A stretch of DNA of 64,000 nt from Veronia nyctiphanis. Its GTDB lineage: Bacteria; Pseudomonadota; Gammaproteobacteria; Enterobacterales; Vibrionaceae. Under the pieces are notes generated by a model that worked only from the letters and a program-made list of their open reading frames with translations, ran no database searches and was not told where the DNA came from. Shown piece after piece: positions 50,192-60,087 of the stretch. Location: positions 1 through 64,000 of the forward strand of contig NZ_PEIB01000001.1 in NCBI RefSeq assembly GCF_004116385.1, given 5' to 3'. Both the position numbers and the translations under genes were made by a program. The first letter of the stretch is position 1; each line of letters starts with the position of its first letter.

Positions 50192-50328
50192 AATTACCGA
50201 AAGGTAGACTCAATTCAGGCGGCGTTTTTCCATTAATTGGACTTGGCGCAGAGTCAGACAAAGGAAGTCAGGTTAATCTAGTATTCAGGATGCAGGCAAA
50301 ATAAGAATGTCCACTTTCAGGAGGTTAT

Positions 50329-50570
50329 ATGCCATTTACGAACGAACTTGTAGATGAAATGAACGTACTGGTGAAGTTACTCTCTCATCCGATATGGCTG
50401 GTATAAAAGTTCACAGCGATGCTGAGCCATCGTTAGTGGCCGCAACGGAACGTCTGTTTGATAAAGGGCTTGTGACCAGCTGCGATGGTGGTTACCTCAC
50501 GTCAATAGGGCGGGATGCTGTCGAGCATGCCAAGGAGGCTCTTCGGATCCTCAGCTCTTCTCCTCATTAA
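50329..50570 (+). CDS. Small TIGR02647-type DNA-binding-like protein, one frameshift
   Basis: ATG 50329 with a strong AGGAGG starts MPFTNELVDEMNVLVKL; the frame then stops early, but the -1 frame continues as LSSDMAGIKVHSDAEPSLVAATERLFDKGLVTSC...GYLTSIGRDAVEHAKEALRIL to 50570. One missing base near 50384 would restore an 80-residue protein with the winged-helix-like layout of the TIGR02647 family (initial E-L, GIKVHxDA, DKGL, GYLT-GR-A-EHA). Function unknown. Confidence 0.7.
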
Positions 50571-50582
50571 ACCTCATAGTAG

Positions 50583-50611
50583 AAAAGGGAAGCCAACTGG
50601 CTTCCCTTTTT
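50583..50611. terminator. Bidirectional terminator between convergent genes
   Basis: A perfect 12-bp stem AAAAGGGAAGCC/GGCTTCCCTTTT with an AACT loop. The flanking A4 and T5 allow termination of the small gene (plus) and the symporter gene (minus). Confidence 0.9.
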
Positions 50612-50644
50612 GTCTTAGTACTGTTTTTATTAGGGTCTGCGAGC

Positions 50645-52082
50645 TTATTTTTTATTCCACACATCAGCGTCAATTTGTTTATCCAACATCGGAAACTTGG
50701 TTCTGTCAAACGTTGGAGTCTTGCCTAGCTTACGTTGCTCTTCATAGTCTTTTAGCAGTGCGAACACGATGTTTGACAACAGTAATATGGCAACAAGGTT
50801 GATCAGTGCCATCATCCCCATCGAAAGATCAGCGAACGACCACACGGTCGGCAGGTCAACCACCGCACCTACAATGATGATGACCAGAACAGCCGCGCGA
50901 TACAGGTTGATTGCTATTTTGCTCTTAAAAATATATTCGATGTTTGATTCACCATAAGAATAATTAGCAATCAGCGACGTGAAGGCGAACAGTAGAATCG
51001 CAATCGCGATGAAACCCGACCCCCAACTACCGACCTCGACCTCTAGCGCTTTTTGCGTCAGAGCGATGCCTGTCAGACCGCTACCTGGCTCCATGACACC
51101 AGAAAGAAGAATGATGCTGCGGTTGCCGTACAGATGATAATGGTGTCGACAAAGACGCCAAGCATCTGACATAACCTTGCGCCACCGGGTGGTTAGGGTT
51201 GGTTGTTGCTGTTGCTGCTGCATTTGGTGCGGAGCCCATGCCAGCTTCATTCGAGAATAAACCGCGCTTGATGCCTTGCATCATTGCCTGAGCTATCGCA
51301 TAGCCCATGGCTCCACCTGCTGCCTGCTCAACGCCGAATGCACTTTTGACAATGGTCGCGAATACAGCGGGTAACGAAGAGATATTGATGAAGACGACAT
51401 AGAAAGCGACAATCAAATACCCAAGGGCCATAAAAGGCACGATCAGTTCTGCGACACGGGCGACTGAACGCATACCGCCGAAAATGATCGGTGCGACTGC
51501 CACTGCCAAAGCAATACCGACCAAGGTATGGTCAAGGCCAAATGCGGTATCCATTGCGGCAGCAATAGAGTTGGACTGCACACCGTTAAAGGCGAGACCA
51601 AAAGCGATGATCAGGCAAATAGCAAAGAGGATCCCTAACCAGCGTTGGCCAAGGCCTTTCTCGATATAATAAGCGGGGCCACCTCGGAAGGTGTTGTCGC
51701 CGTTATTGACTTTATATGCCTGTGCCAGCGTCGATTCAATAAAGCTGGTTGACATGCCGACCAGTGCAGTGACCCACATCCAGAAGATGGCACCCGGACC
51801 ACCGAGGTAGATTGCCACCGCAACACCTGCCATATTTCCCGTACCTACCCGGGCCGCGAGGCTGGTGCTGAAGGCTTGGAAAGATGAGATCCCGCCCGCT
51901 GCGCCTTGTCGGCTGGATGAGATCAGAGAAAACATATGTCCGAATTGCCGGAACTGAAGAAAGCCCATTCGGATGGTAAAGTACAAACCTGCACCAATAA
52001 GGAGATAAATGAGAACGCTTCCCCAAAGTACGCCGTTACCGGCATCAACAAAAGAAACGAAAGCGTCTTTTACATCCGTCAT
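50645..52082 (-). CDS. Sodium:alanine symporter (AGCS family), two frameshifts
   Basis: An inner-membrane amino-acid/sodium symporter; the corrected product is about 479 residues with around 11 spans. Signatures are ISSFQAFSTSLAARVGTGNMAGVAVAIYLGGPGAIFWMW near residue 70, GGPAYYIEKGLG, and GIKRGLFSNEAGMGSAPNAAA near 280. The frame breaks near 51167 (GTCAGATG for GTCCAGATG, giving QGYVQMLGVFVDTIIICTAT) and again near 51120 before SIILLSGVMEPGSGLTG; each needs one added base. ATG 52082 follows GTGGAG. It imports alanine or glycine. Confidence 0.88.
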
Positions 52083-52094
52083 ATTACACTCCAC

Positions 52095-52474
52095 TGTAGA
52101 TTCTTATTTCACTTCGGAATATCGGTATCCGATGTGTCAGCTTATCTAGTGGCGATCCATTGCCAGTGAGTGGTATCCATTCCGTTGACATCAGGTGAAA
52201 GTTCGGTTGATTTCATGGGAGAGTGACAGGCTGTCCTCTCGGCAAGAAAGATGAAACTAATCCAATAACCATGATGAAAGCGGCAGAATGATACATATAA
52301 ATGGAATCAAAAGCAGGTTTTGATTAAATCTGATGAGTGATTTTTACTGCTTTGTTCTTAATGTGTGAGATTTGTTCGGGTTTTATTTTACACGGGCATG
52401 CGCAAATGCCTGACAGTATTTTAGCTGTACCGCACTTTACAGCAGTTGATTAAATTTCTGATAATATTGACAAA
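52095..52474. other. Intergenic region upstream of the symporter gene
   Basis: About 380 AT-rich bases between the 5' end of the symporter gene and the 3' end of rsmS, both on the minus strand. It presumably contains the symporter promoter. I see no gene or strong hairpin. Confidence 0.4.
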
Positions 52475-52642
52475 TCAAATCTCGCTCACTTCTTGTTTTC
52501 TGATTAAGTCACTCTTTACAATCTCTAATGCCTTTAGCGCTGTCTCAGGAGAAATTTCATTGGTTTCCAGTAAGTAAATCAGGTCTACCGCCAGCTTTAC
52601 TTCCTCCGGCGCGTCATCAAGGCCGTGATGTGGCTTGGTCAT
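52475..52642 (-). CDS. rsmS: Small regulatory protein RsmS/YbaM (DUF2496)
   Basis: A 55-residue protein, too short for most ORF cut-offs. AAGGAAGAG precedes ATG 52642. The core APEEVKLAVDLIYLLETNEI and TALKALEIVKSDL matches the YbaM/RsmS family (DUF2496), described as a pleiotropic regulator of secondary metabolism in Pectobacterium-type bacteria. In E. coli ybaM is next to priC; here a histone-deacetylase-like gene lies between them. Confidence 0.88.
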   Translation of the reverse strand: MTKPHHGLDDAPEEVKLAVDLIYLLETNEISPETALKALEIVKSDLIRKQEVSEI

Positions 52643-52666
52643 TTTCTCTTCCTTCTCTGAGTCTTT

Positions 52667-53578
52667 CTAGGTTGCCACACTGTGAAACGTTGCTAAAGCG
52701 GCGCGAACCAGTTCTGCATGCAAGGGAACAAGTGCCGTTTGTTCAGTACGATAGCCTCCGCCAATGACTGCGGCGACAGGTATTTGGTGCTCTTTACAGA
52801 GAGCGAAAACTGCATTGTCCCGGGCACGAATTCCTGCCTGATCAACCGAAAAATAACCTAATTCGTCATCTTCGTGAATATCAACACCTGCATCATAAAT
52901 CACCATATCAGGTTGGTATTGATGAAAGGCAAGGTTCAAACAGGGAAGGAATGCAGACAAATACTCTTCACTTTGTGTGTTTCGCGGTAAGGGCAAGTCA
53001 ATATCAGAGGGCGGCTTCCGCGATGGGAAGTTTTTATCGCAGTGGACTGACAACGTAATAATCTCGTCGTTACCTGCTGCCATGGTCGCTGTGCCATCGC
53101 CGTGGTGAACGTCACAATCCACAATCAGCACACGTTCGATGCCGGGCGCTGAGAGGGCATGGTGAGCGGCAAGAATTAGGTCATTGAACAGACAAAATCC
53201 GCTGCCGAAATCAAAATGTGAATGGTGATAACCGCCAGTCAGGTGTATCGCACAACCTGTTTCAATGGCCTTATCGACTGTCAGCACCGTTCCCCCCAGT
53301 GACGTCATACTCCTTTCAATTAACGCCTCACTCCATGGAAATCCGATACGGCGCATTTTTGCTAAAGGTAATTTACCGTAAACCAGCGACTCAACATAAT
53401 CTGGCTGATGCAGTTCGCAGAGCCTTTGCCACTTATGGGAGTGAGGCTGGTGATAGTTGACGGGCCATTGGTTAAGGTCGATATGTTCTTTGAGTAATCG
53501 ATACTTTTGCAAAGGGTATCTGTGCCCCTCGGGCAGGGGAAAATCTGAGTATATGGGGTGGTAAATCAACGGCAGCAT
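52667..53578 (-). CDS. Histone-deacetylase-family protein (class II-like amidohydrolase)
   Basis: A 303-residue zinc-dependent deacetylase-fold protein. Visible features are LTGGYHHSHFDFGSGFCLFNDL (catalytic His pair and FC-FND), VDCDVHHGDGTATM (zinc ligands Asp and His) and YDAGVDIHEDD (third ligand Asp). Bacterial members act on acetyl-amines or related small amides; the substrate here is unknown. ATG 53578 has AAAAAGG upstream and overlaps nothing, lying one base past the priC stop, so priC, this gene and rsmS form one operon. Confidence 0.88.
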   Translation of the reverse strand: MLPLIYHPIYSDFPLPEGHRYPLQKYRLLKEHIDLNQWPVNYHQPHSHKWQRLCELHQPDYVESLVYGKLPLAKMRRIGFPWSEALIERSMTSLGGTVLTVDKAIETGCAIHLTGGYHHSHFDFGSGFCLFNDLILAAHHALSAPGIERVLIVDCDVHHGDGTATMAAGNDEIITLSVHCDKNFPSRKPPSDIDLPLPRNTQSEEYLSAFLPCLNLAFHQYQPDMVIYDAGVDIHEDDELGYFSVDQAGIRARDNAVFALCKEHQIPVAAVIGGGYRTEQTALVPLHAELVRAALATFHSVAT

Positions 53579-53579
53579 A

Positions 53580-54131
53580 TCAGCCTTTTTTCTCCCGGAA
53601 TGCAATTCTACCTTCTATGCGCTTTTTAGAATCACGGCATCGTGTTAGGCGCTTTTCTAATGCCAATAGCTTTTGCTGGCATGCTTGCTGTTCTTTTAAC
53701 GTTGCGCATTGCCCAAGCTGCGTTTCACAATCACGCACCATATCTTCGAGCCTGCGCTCCCAACTTTGATGTTGCGCGACATCCTGATAAAGCTGGCTGA
53801 TTGAGGCTTTGGCTTTCGGCGCATAATCTTTTTCTTTTTCACGGATCTCCATCGTCGCCATTTCACGATGGAGCGCTGAAACCTGATTAAGTAAAGTTTC
53901 GCACAGGTGATCTGCCCGCATAGCGGATAGCTTCCCTGCATCTTGCTCTCTTTCCAATGTTTTCAGCAAAGATTGTGTTTCATTGACACAGGCTGTTAGC
54001 AAGCGGGCGCGGCATTTGAATAATCTCTCATCGAACAGAGGTTGTCTGCTTTCACCGCGCCGACGGTCAATCTCCGCTGCATTTTTTGCTAATTGTTCCA
54101 GCTGTTCTTTGATTGGCGCCAATACCGTCAT
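53580..54131 (-). CDS. priC: Primosomal replication protein PriC
   Basis: A replication-restart protein that helps reload DnaB at stalled forks. The 183-residue, largely helical, highly charged protein has the PriC pattern (DRRRGESRQPLFDERLFKCRARLLTACVNE near residue 22 and a C-terminal KLLALEKRLTRCRDSKKRIEGRI). The order priC then rsmS is that of E. coli priC-ybaM, supporting the call. Confidence 0.87.
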   Translation of the reverse strand: MTVLAPIKEQLEQLAKNAAEIDRRRGESRQPLFDERLFKCRARLLTACVNETQSLLKTLEREQDAGKLSAMRADHLCETLLNQVSALHREMATMEIREKEKDYAPKAKASISQLYQDVAQHQSWERRLEDMVRDCETQLGQCATLKEQQACQQKLLALEKRLTRCRDSKKRIEGRIAFREKKG

Positions 54132-54161
54132 GCGATTTGCTACCTTTGAACCTTATTCGCG

Positions 54162-54934
54162 TTAAAACCAAGCATCTATGGCAAGTTTACCCGACATTAC
54201 CAATACGACTGTAATAAATATCGGTCTTATGAACTTGGCACCAAATCGTATTGCTGAATGTGCACCGACATAGCACCCGCCATAAGACATAGACCCATGG
54301 TGAGACCCAGCATCCAGTTAACATGGCCAAGGATAATAAAAGTGATCAGGGACGTGAAGTTGCTGACAAAATTCATTGCCTTGGCAACCCCGGTCGCTAG
54401 CAGCATATTGATTTTATAGATCGACATGGTGGATACCGTCCAGAATGCGCCTGCACCGGGGCCAACCACACCGTCATAGAAGCCAAGTGATAGCCCTTGA
54501 ACCCACTGCTTCTTTTTGACATCGCCATCTTTCTTCGGTAGTTGGTCCAGTTCCCCTTTCACTTTCGGGTGCCAAATGGTGTATACCGCGGTAGCGATAA
54601 TGATCATCGGCAGTAACTTGTGTAGCCATTCTGTGTCGATAACATCAACGAGCAGGGTACCCAAGACGGCTCCGATCAGAGTTGCTAACCCTGCACGTAA
54701 CCAAAAGCCGGGCGAAAAGAGCTTTTTCCGGTAAAAGGTTACCGAGGCTGTTGAGGTCGCAAAAGTGGCGGCAAGTTTGTTGGTTCCCAAAGCGAGGTGC
54801 GGTGGAAGACCTGTTGAGAGCAGTGCAGGCACCATCAGCATTCCGCCACCACCAGCAACAGCATCAATAAAACCTGCTGCAAAAGCAATAATCGCCAGCA
54901 ACGACAACATTGATGCGTCAAACATCTCCGGCAT
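54162..54934 (-). CDS. TauE/SafE (TSUP) family membrane exporter, one frameshift
   Basis: A polytopic membrane protein of about 257 residues after correction. The N-terminus FAAGFIDAVAGGGGMLMVPALL is the TSUP signature, repeated as LGFYDGVVGPGAGAFWTVSTM. The raw frame stops at 54227 within VHIQQYDLV, but one added base near 54271 gives GAYVGAHSAIRFGAKFIRPIFITVVLVMSGKLAI, the usual family C-terminus. Members such as YfcA move organosulfur or organic anions; the substrate here is unknown. It follows dinG with a 19-base gap. Confidence 0.85.
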
Positions 54935-54953
54935 TCTATGTTCCTTTTTATAG

Positions 54954-57039
54954 TTAGTATTCTATGACCCGTTTGAATGGAGGGAGGGAGTCAAGAAGTG
55001 CCTTTCCATAGCGGCGGGTGACGATGCGTCGGTCAAGAACAACGACCCTACCAGAATCACTTTCTTTACGCAGCAAACGCCCCGCCGACTGAATCAACTT
55101 TTTGCTCGCTTCCGGCACCGAAATTTGCAGGAAGGGATTCCCACCCTTGCTTTCTATATATTCCGAGTGTGCTTCCTCAACAGGTGAGGTCGGGACAGCA
55201 AAAGGAATTTTGGTAATAATGAGATTAGTGAGTTGGTCGCCCGGCAAGTCTAAGCCCTCAGAAAAACTGCCTGTACCAAACAAAATGCTGACTTTTCCCT
55301 CTTTACAGTTTTTCCTGTGTCGTTCAAGAATGGCATGGCGGGATGCTTCACCCTGAACAAGCAGTCCCCATTTATTGCCTTTCATTTTTTTCCGTACAAG
55401 CTCCGCAACTTGATTCATTTGCCAATAAGAAGAAAAAAGGACAAGGCTTGAGGTTTCACCTTCAAGATACTCGAGCAGCAGTGCCGGTAAGCTATCGGTA
55501 AATTTGTCGTGTTGAGGTTCATAAGGAACATTAGGCACTACTAAGCGCGCATTGTTCTGGTAATCAAATGGCGATGGCAGAGCAAGAAAGCGCGTGCCGT
55601 CATTTTCATCCAGACCAATTTGCCGACAGAAGTAAGTAAACTGATTGAGCGCCCGCATGGTGGCAGAAAATAAACCAACTCCTGCGCTTTTGACCAAAGC
55701 ATTTGGTCAAGTCGCCAGCCAATCTCAAGAGGGGAGACATGGACGACAAGGTCCCGCTCTCTCTCATCGCAACGTTTTATCCAACGTGCTAGCGGCGCCC
55801 TTTATCAGCATTTGGCTGTGCCATTAATGTCCAGACTTTCTCAAGGTTTTCCAGACGCTGTAAAAAGAAGGCGGATTCAGCAAGCACAGGATCCGCGAGA
55901 CGTGCGCTGATTTCTCCGTCTTTTAAACGCTCAGAGATGAGGTCATGAATTTTTGCTTGCGACTGTTGCGCCTTCTTTGCTGCTTTTTGTAAGTCCTTTG
56001 AAGCGAGATGCAGAGACTCGGGCAATTCGCCGTCTTTGAATCGGAAAGCGCCATCATCATTTAATGGCAACTCACTGAGCTGATCTCTGACTTGCCGCAG
56101 GCCAGGAATTAACTCCTGAATGCTTGACTGAAGTGAATCTAGAAAGCGACCACTACGTTTAATGTCTGCGGTATTAGCAATTTTGCTACCGGATTGGTTA
56201 AGTTTCTCAAGCCATGCAGCAGCACCCAGTAAACTTGCCGATGCTGCTGAGAAGTCGCGAGCAACGCTAGGAAGGTGGTGCGCCTCATCAATCATATATA
56301 TGGCCTGATCCGGCTCAGGCAAAATGATCCCGCCGCCGAGTTCAAGATCGGCCATCAGTAAACTGTGGTTGGCGACGATCACATCTGCTTTGTCCAAGTG
56401 TTCGCGAGATTTAGCAAAGGGACAGTTTCTGTGCGATGCAAGACCATTGTGGCAAGTATGCTTATCTGAAACGATGGCACGCCATATGGTATCAGGTATT
56501 GTTTTTGGCCAGCTATCACGGTCACCATCCCACTTACCTCTGCTCAGCGCGCTATACATATCTCCGGCAAGTACAATGTCATCTCGTTTTGGCTTTTCTT
56601 CAAACAACACCTGTTGCTCAACGATATTGTCCCCTTCATTTACCCCTGCTAACGCCGCTAATTTTTCGGCGCAGCAATAGCGCTGACGACCTTTCGCGAG
56701 GATAAAGCTAAATTCTCGGGGGTAAATGCGGTTAAACAAAGGTAGGTCTTTATTGATGAGCTGCTCCTGCAGAGCCACTGTTGCCGTCGATATCACCACT
56801 TTTTTGTTGTTATTCACTGCAAAGGGAATAGACCCAAGCAGGTAAGCCATCGATTTACCGATCCCTGTGCCAGCTTCTGCCACAAAAATCTGACGCTTAG
56901 CGTTATATTCTCCTGCCAGCGTTTTCGCTAATTCTGCAACAAGATAATTCTGCGCTTTGCGGGGAATAAAATTGTCTAATTGTTCGCGCAGGTTCTCGTA
57001 GCACGTCCGAATGTCTTTTTTTAAAGAATTATTAAGCAT
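54954..57039 (-). CDS. dinG: ATP-dependent DNA helicase DinG, two frameshifts
   Basis: An XPD-like 5'-3' iron-sulfur helicase involved in resolving R-loops and replication conflicts. The corrected length is about 695 residues. It has Walker A VAEAGTGIGKSMAYL near 53, iron-sulfur cysteines (RQRYCCAEKL and CHNGLASHRNCPF), the MIDEAHHLP helicase box, and motif VI QSAGRLLRKESDSGRVVVLDRR. Two one-base deletions interrupt it: near 55792 (GGGCGCCGC, restoring PLARWIKRCDERERDLV) and near 55690 before KSAGVGLFSATM. Confidence 0.9.
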
Positions 57040-57549
57040 ATATGGCAGAAAAATGGGTTGGATAGCCAGATTATATCACGCCCGTAGAATGTGAATGAGC
57101 TCAAAATTTGGCATATAAGTCGCTGATTATGAGATTGAGATCACGAATGTAGTGACTTTTAACAAACAATCGGATGTTTGGTGAACTTATTGTAGATCTT
57201 CGATGTCACCGTATATTGCCAAGCATTTTATTCTGAAAAATAAGTTATTTTAAAATAAATTAGTCATTAATTTCTGTTTGGTGTCTTGTTCGAGTCTTAC
57301 ACTTTCCTGACATTGCGTTCTATTGCATGTAATGCATTTCTGTTTAATGATTTTAAATTATTGATTTTTAATAATATTTTTTATTTTTTTAGATTATGAC
57401 TGCTTATTTGACAGAACTTTGATTGTTCTGCACGATAAATCACGAAGTTTAATGGTTTGTTGTCGATTCCACTTTTGGCGGCAACAAGCACAACATAAAA
57501 GGGATTCTGGAACAGGAATTCCAAATTCTTAAGAAGGCAGTGGATTACC
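57040..57549. other. Long AT-rich regulatory region upstream of the porin gene
   Basis: About 510 bases without a gene. The stretch 57230-57400 is especially A/T-rich with runs of T, fitting binding by ToxR/H-NS-like regulators that control OmpU-type porins in vibrios. A consensus -35 TTGACA (57408-57413) lies about 135 bases before the start codon, with a poor -10 (near 57431-57439). Promoter assignment is tentative. Confidence 0.45.
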
Positions 57550-58581
57550 ATGAAAAAAACTATCTTAGCGATGGCAGTACCAGCACTGATGGCAGCAGGC
57601 GCAGCAAACGCAAGCGTTTCTTTGTATGACCAAGACGGCGTTAGCGTAACTGCAAGCGGTGCGATGGAAGTTCAATACAAAAAAGGTACTGGTGAAGACA
57701 GCAAGGCTCAGCTTCGCCTAGATGATGGCGACCTGGCTCTGAAGACAGAGGTTGAGATTTCTGACAGCCTAACAGCAATCGGTGCAATGGAATTTGCATT
57801 TGAAGGTGCTGATGAAGTAAATGTCCAAGAAGTTGATGCGAACGGTGATGTACTCGTTGGTGGCTCTACTTCAAAAGGTCAAACCAAAAACGCTTCAGTT
57901 GTAAACGACCGCCTTTACGTTGGTCTGAAAGGTGATTTCGGTACTGTGACTGCTGGTCGCCAAGTTGTAGTTCTTGATGACATCGGTATCGGTAAAGATA
58001 TCGAGTTTGGTGGTGGTCACGATTCTGGTGACGCTGCTATTTTTGCTGACCAAGTTGTAAAATACACCTATGACAGCGACATGTTCTACGCTGGCGTATC
58101 AACTGTTTTGTCTGAAGATGGTGACAGCAGCACAAAGGAAAACAAATACTTCGACGGCCGTGTTGGTGCTCGTTTTGAAGGCGTAGATGCTCGCGTTTAT
58201 TTCGCAGATTGGGAAAAAGGCGACAAGTCTGACGAAGTTAAGCTGATGGCTATCGAAGCTGAATACTCTATCGAAGGCATTGGTCTTGCAGCTGGTTATG
58301 GCCAGTCTGAAGAAGGTAAAGCTACTAAGACTAAAAATAAGTTCATCCAGCTAGCAGCTGATTACAGCATGGGTGATACTACTTTTGCTGTTGGTTATGA
58401 CAAAGCGACCAACGACAAAGATGATGCTGAAGAGCAGAACATCTACGCTAACGTAACGCATCAACTTCACAGCAACGTTAAAGTTTATGCAGAAGTTGGT
58501 AGCCAAGACGCAAAGAATACTGCTGGCAAAGATGTTGACACCGAAATGGGTTATGCAGCGGGTCTAGAAGTTAAATTCTAA
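57550..58581 (+). CDS. OmpU-like general diffusion porin
   Basis: A 343-residue outer-membrane beta-barrel porin. The signal peptide MKKTILAMAVPALMAAGAANA is followed by SVSLYDQDGVSVTASGAMEVQY, RLDDGDLALKTEVEIS, RLYVGLKGDFGTVTAGRQ (the typical porin G-F-G-GR strand) and a C-terminal phenylalanine (GYAAGLEVKF) needed for barrel assembly. The composition is acidic, common in marine porins. Highly biased codon use suggests abundance. GAAGGCAG precedes the ATG. Confidence 0.93.
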   Translation: MKKTILAMAVPALMAAGAANASVSLYDQDGVSVTASGAMEVQYKKGTGEDSKAQLRLDDGDLALKTEVEISDSLTAIGAMEFAFEGADEVNVQEVDANGDVLVGGSTSKGQTKNASVVNDRLYVGLKGDFGTVTAGRQVVVLDDIGIGKDIEFGGGHDSGDAAIFADQVVKYTYDSDMFYAGVSTVLSEDGDSSTKENKYFDGRVGARFEGVDARVYFADWEKGDKSDEVKLMAIEAEYSIEGIGLAAGYGQSEEGKATKTKNKFIQLAADYSMGDTTFAVGYDKATNDKDDAEEQNIYANVTHQLHSNVKVYAEVGSQDAKNTAGKDVDTEMGYAAGLEVKF

Positions 58582-58596
58582 GCATCCCGTTAAATT

Positions 58597-58628
58597 AACA
58601 AAGCCGCCTACGAGGCGGCTTTGTTGTT
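58597..58628 (+). terminator. Rho-independent terminator after the porin gene
   Basis: A perfect 13-bp stem AACAAAGCCGCCT/AGGCGGCTTTGTT with an ACG loop and a T-rich 3' side. Confidence 0.9.
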
Positions 58629-58657
58629 TCTAAAATGATCTGGCTATAGGTATTAAA

Positions 58658-59296
58658 GTGAGAAAAGCACTCAACTTCATATTCTTATCGTTCTTTTCAA
58701 CATCAGTATTGGCAGGAAATTTATCCGCATCTGATGGTATAAAAATCCTGGCCGTCGATGGTAAAAAAGCCAAATTTGAACACTCTTTGAGTGAGCAATT
58801 AGTCTCTTTAGCAGACGGTAAACATCAAGTCGTTGCAAGATTTGATGATGAGGTTCGGGATGGCTCAAGGAAGGTTATCTTTACCTCTAAGCCTTATGTT
58901 TTTGAGATAATTATGTCCGATGATGATTTAGAATTGACTCTACCTAGATTAACTACCGATAGTCAGGCTAGGGCACACTTTAGTCGTGGCCCTAAGTGGG
59001 CATTGGTCAATGAAAAGAGTGATGAAAAAATATTAATCGATTATGAGAGACTACCCGGTATCGGCTTCGGTGGTTTTGGCAACATAGAAAAAGTCATTGC
59101 TGAATACAATCGTGAAAAGGGCATTGTTTTATATTCTGGCCAAGTCTCCGGTAGCAATGATTTAGTCAAACTCAAACATGATGCTCAAATCTCTAGTCAG
59201 GGAAATGATACGCTACGTCAGCTTCAGTTATGGTATACCAAAGCGTCTGATGAAGAGCGTAAAGCATTCAAACGCTGGATGATAGACGTAGATTAG
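58658..59296 (+). CDS. DUF2057 (YccT-like) secreted protein
   Basis: A 212-residue exported protein: signal peptide ending at STSVLAG, then the DUF2057 domain (GIKILAVDGKKAKFE, VSLADGKHQVVARFDDEVRDGSR, FTSKPYVFEI). The family (YccT in E. coli, reported to affect curli formation) is periplasmic. It starts at GTG 58658 behind TATAGG. It lies 15 bases before a small lipoprotein gene, probably one operon. Confidence 0.82.
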   Translation: MRKALNFIFLSFFSTSVLAGNLSASDGIKILAVDGKKAKFEHSLSEQLVSLADGKHQVVARFDDEVRDGSRKVIFTSKPYVFEIIMSDDDLELTLPRLTTDSQARAHFSRGPKWALVNEKSDEKILIDYERLPGIGFGGFGNIEKVIAEYNREKGIVLYSGQVSGSNDLVKLKHDAQISSQGNDTLRQLQLWYTKASDEERKAFKRWMIDVD

Positions 59297-59310
59297 AAAT
59301 AGGAAAAAAG

Positions 59311-59721
59311 ATGAAAATCAAAGTAGTAGCAGGCATCATTTTTCTCTCACTTTTAGCAGGCTGTAAAGCCAAATCAGGGGCTGGTTTGCCATCATCTGAT
59401 TTTCAAGGCAAGGTGCCTGATGAAATAAACCAAAAGCTCTTGGCATTAAATGAACTGCCAACTGAATCGATGCGTGGCGCTACCGCCTATGCTTATTACG
59501 ATGAAAAGCGTGCGCTTTTGACCATTACCCACCGACTTCGTAGTAGTCGCTGGGCATGGAGTATGAATAAATCTGATATTGAGCCTTCTATTATAGCGAA
59601 TACCTGTGACAGGTTTTCAGAAGAGCTCTATTACGGCGCAGGCATCAGGAATTGGTTTGCTGGCAGCGGCGGCTTCGTGACTAAAACAATCACGGCTGAC
59701 GATTGTACTTTTGAAAACTAA
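59311..59721 (+). CDS. Small putative lipoprotein, function unknown
   Basis: A 136-residue protein with lipobox LAGC (Cys18). The mature domain has KVPDEINQKLLALNELPTESM, two cysteines (NTCDRF and DDCTF) likely to form a disulfide, and no family I recognise. It follows the DUF2057 gene closely and ends at a terminator, so the two probably act together in the envelope. Confidence 0.75.
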   Translation: MKIKVVAGIIFLSLLAGCKAKSGAGLPSSDFQGKVPDEINQKLLALNELPTESMRGATAYAYYDEKRALLTITHRLRSSRWAWSMNKSDIEPSIIANTCDRFSEELYYGAGIRNWFAGSGGFVTKTITADDCTFEN

Positions 59722-59724
59722 CAA

Positions 59725-59750
59725 AAAACCTCCAAACAGGAGGTTTTCTT
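59725..59750 (+). terminator. Rho-independent terminator after the lipoprotein gene
   Basis: The stem AAAACCTCC/GGAGGTTTT with an AAACA loop, then CTTCTCT. Confidence 0.85.
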
Positions 59751-59953
59751 CTCTCTGACTTTCTTCTGTCACTTTTAATACTAAATAGCTCCGTCCCTTA
59801 GAAATACCCTACTGTTAAATAGGAAATTGATATTGCTTCCACCTGCGTTGCAACTCGTTCTGTTTGATACTTTGTTGAAACACCATACCAAGGTATAGTG
59901 TTGTCGCATTTCATTAAGAAACAGCCATAATATAGTAATGAGGAAATGACAGG

Positions 59954-60070
59954 ATGGAAAAAGGATTTCAGGAACCCTTTAATGTGCGTTACTTATTAGG
60001 GTTTCTCGCGGTACTTTTGATACCGACACTCCCTGCGACAATCACTTGGATAAAGATGCTGGCAGGATAA
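59954..60070 (+). CDS. Possible 38-residue single-span membrane protein
   Basis: ATG 59954 opens a 38-codon frame encoding MEKGFQEPFNVRYLLGFLAV and a hydrophobic continuation LLIPTLPATITWIKMLAG, a likely single membrane span. GAGGAA lies about 10 bases upstream. It ends 17 bases before the ybaN GTG. No family recognised. Its position in front of ybaN and its clean hydrophobic profile argue that it is expressed. Confidence 0.45.
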   Translation: MEKGFQEPFNVRYLLGFLAVLLIPTLPATITWIKMLAG

Positions 60071-60087
60071 ACCTGCTCGGAGGGACA

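Noticed and set aside
51150-51250. Glutamine-rich start (MQQQQQQPT) of a minus-strand frame
   Set aside because: This is the wrong-frame reading of the alanine-rich part of the symporter (NAAATATTNPNHP), created by the frameshifts.
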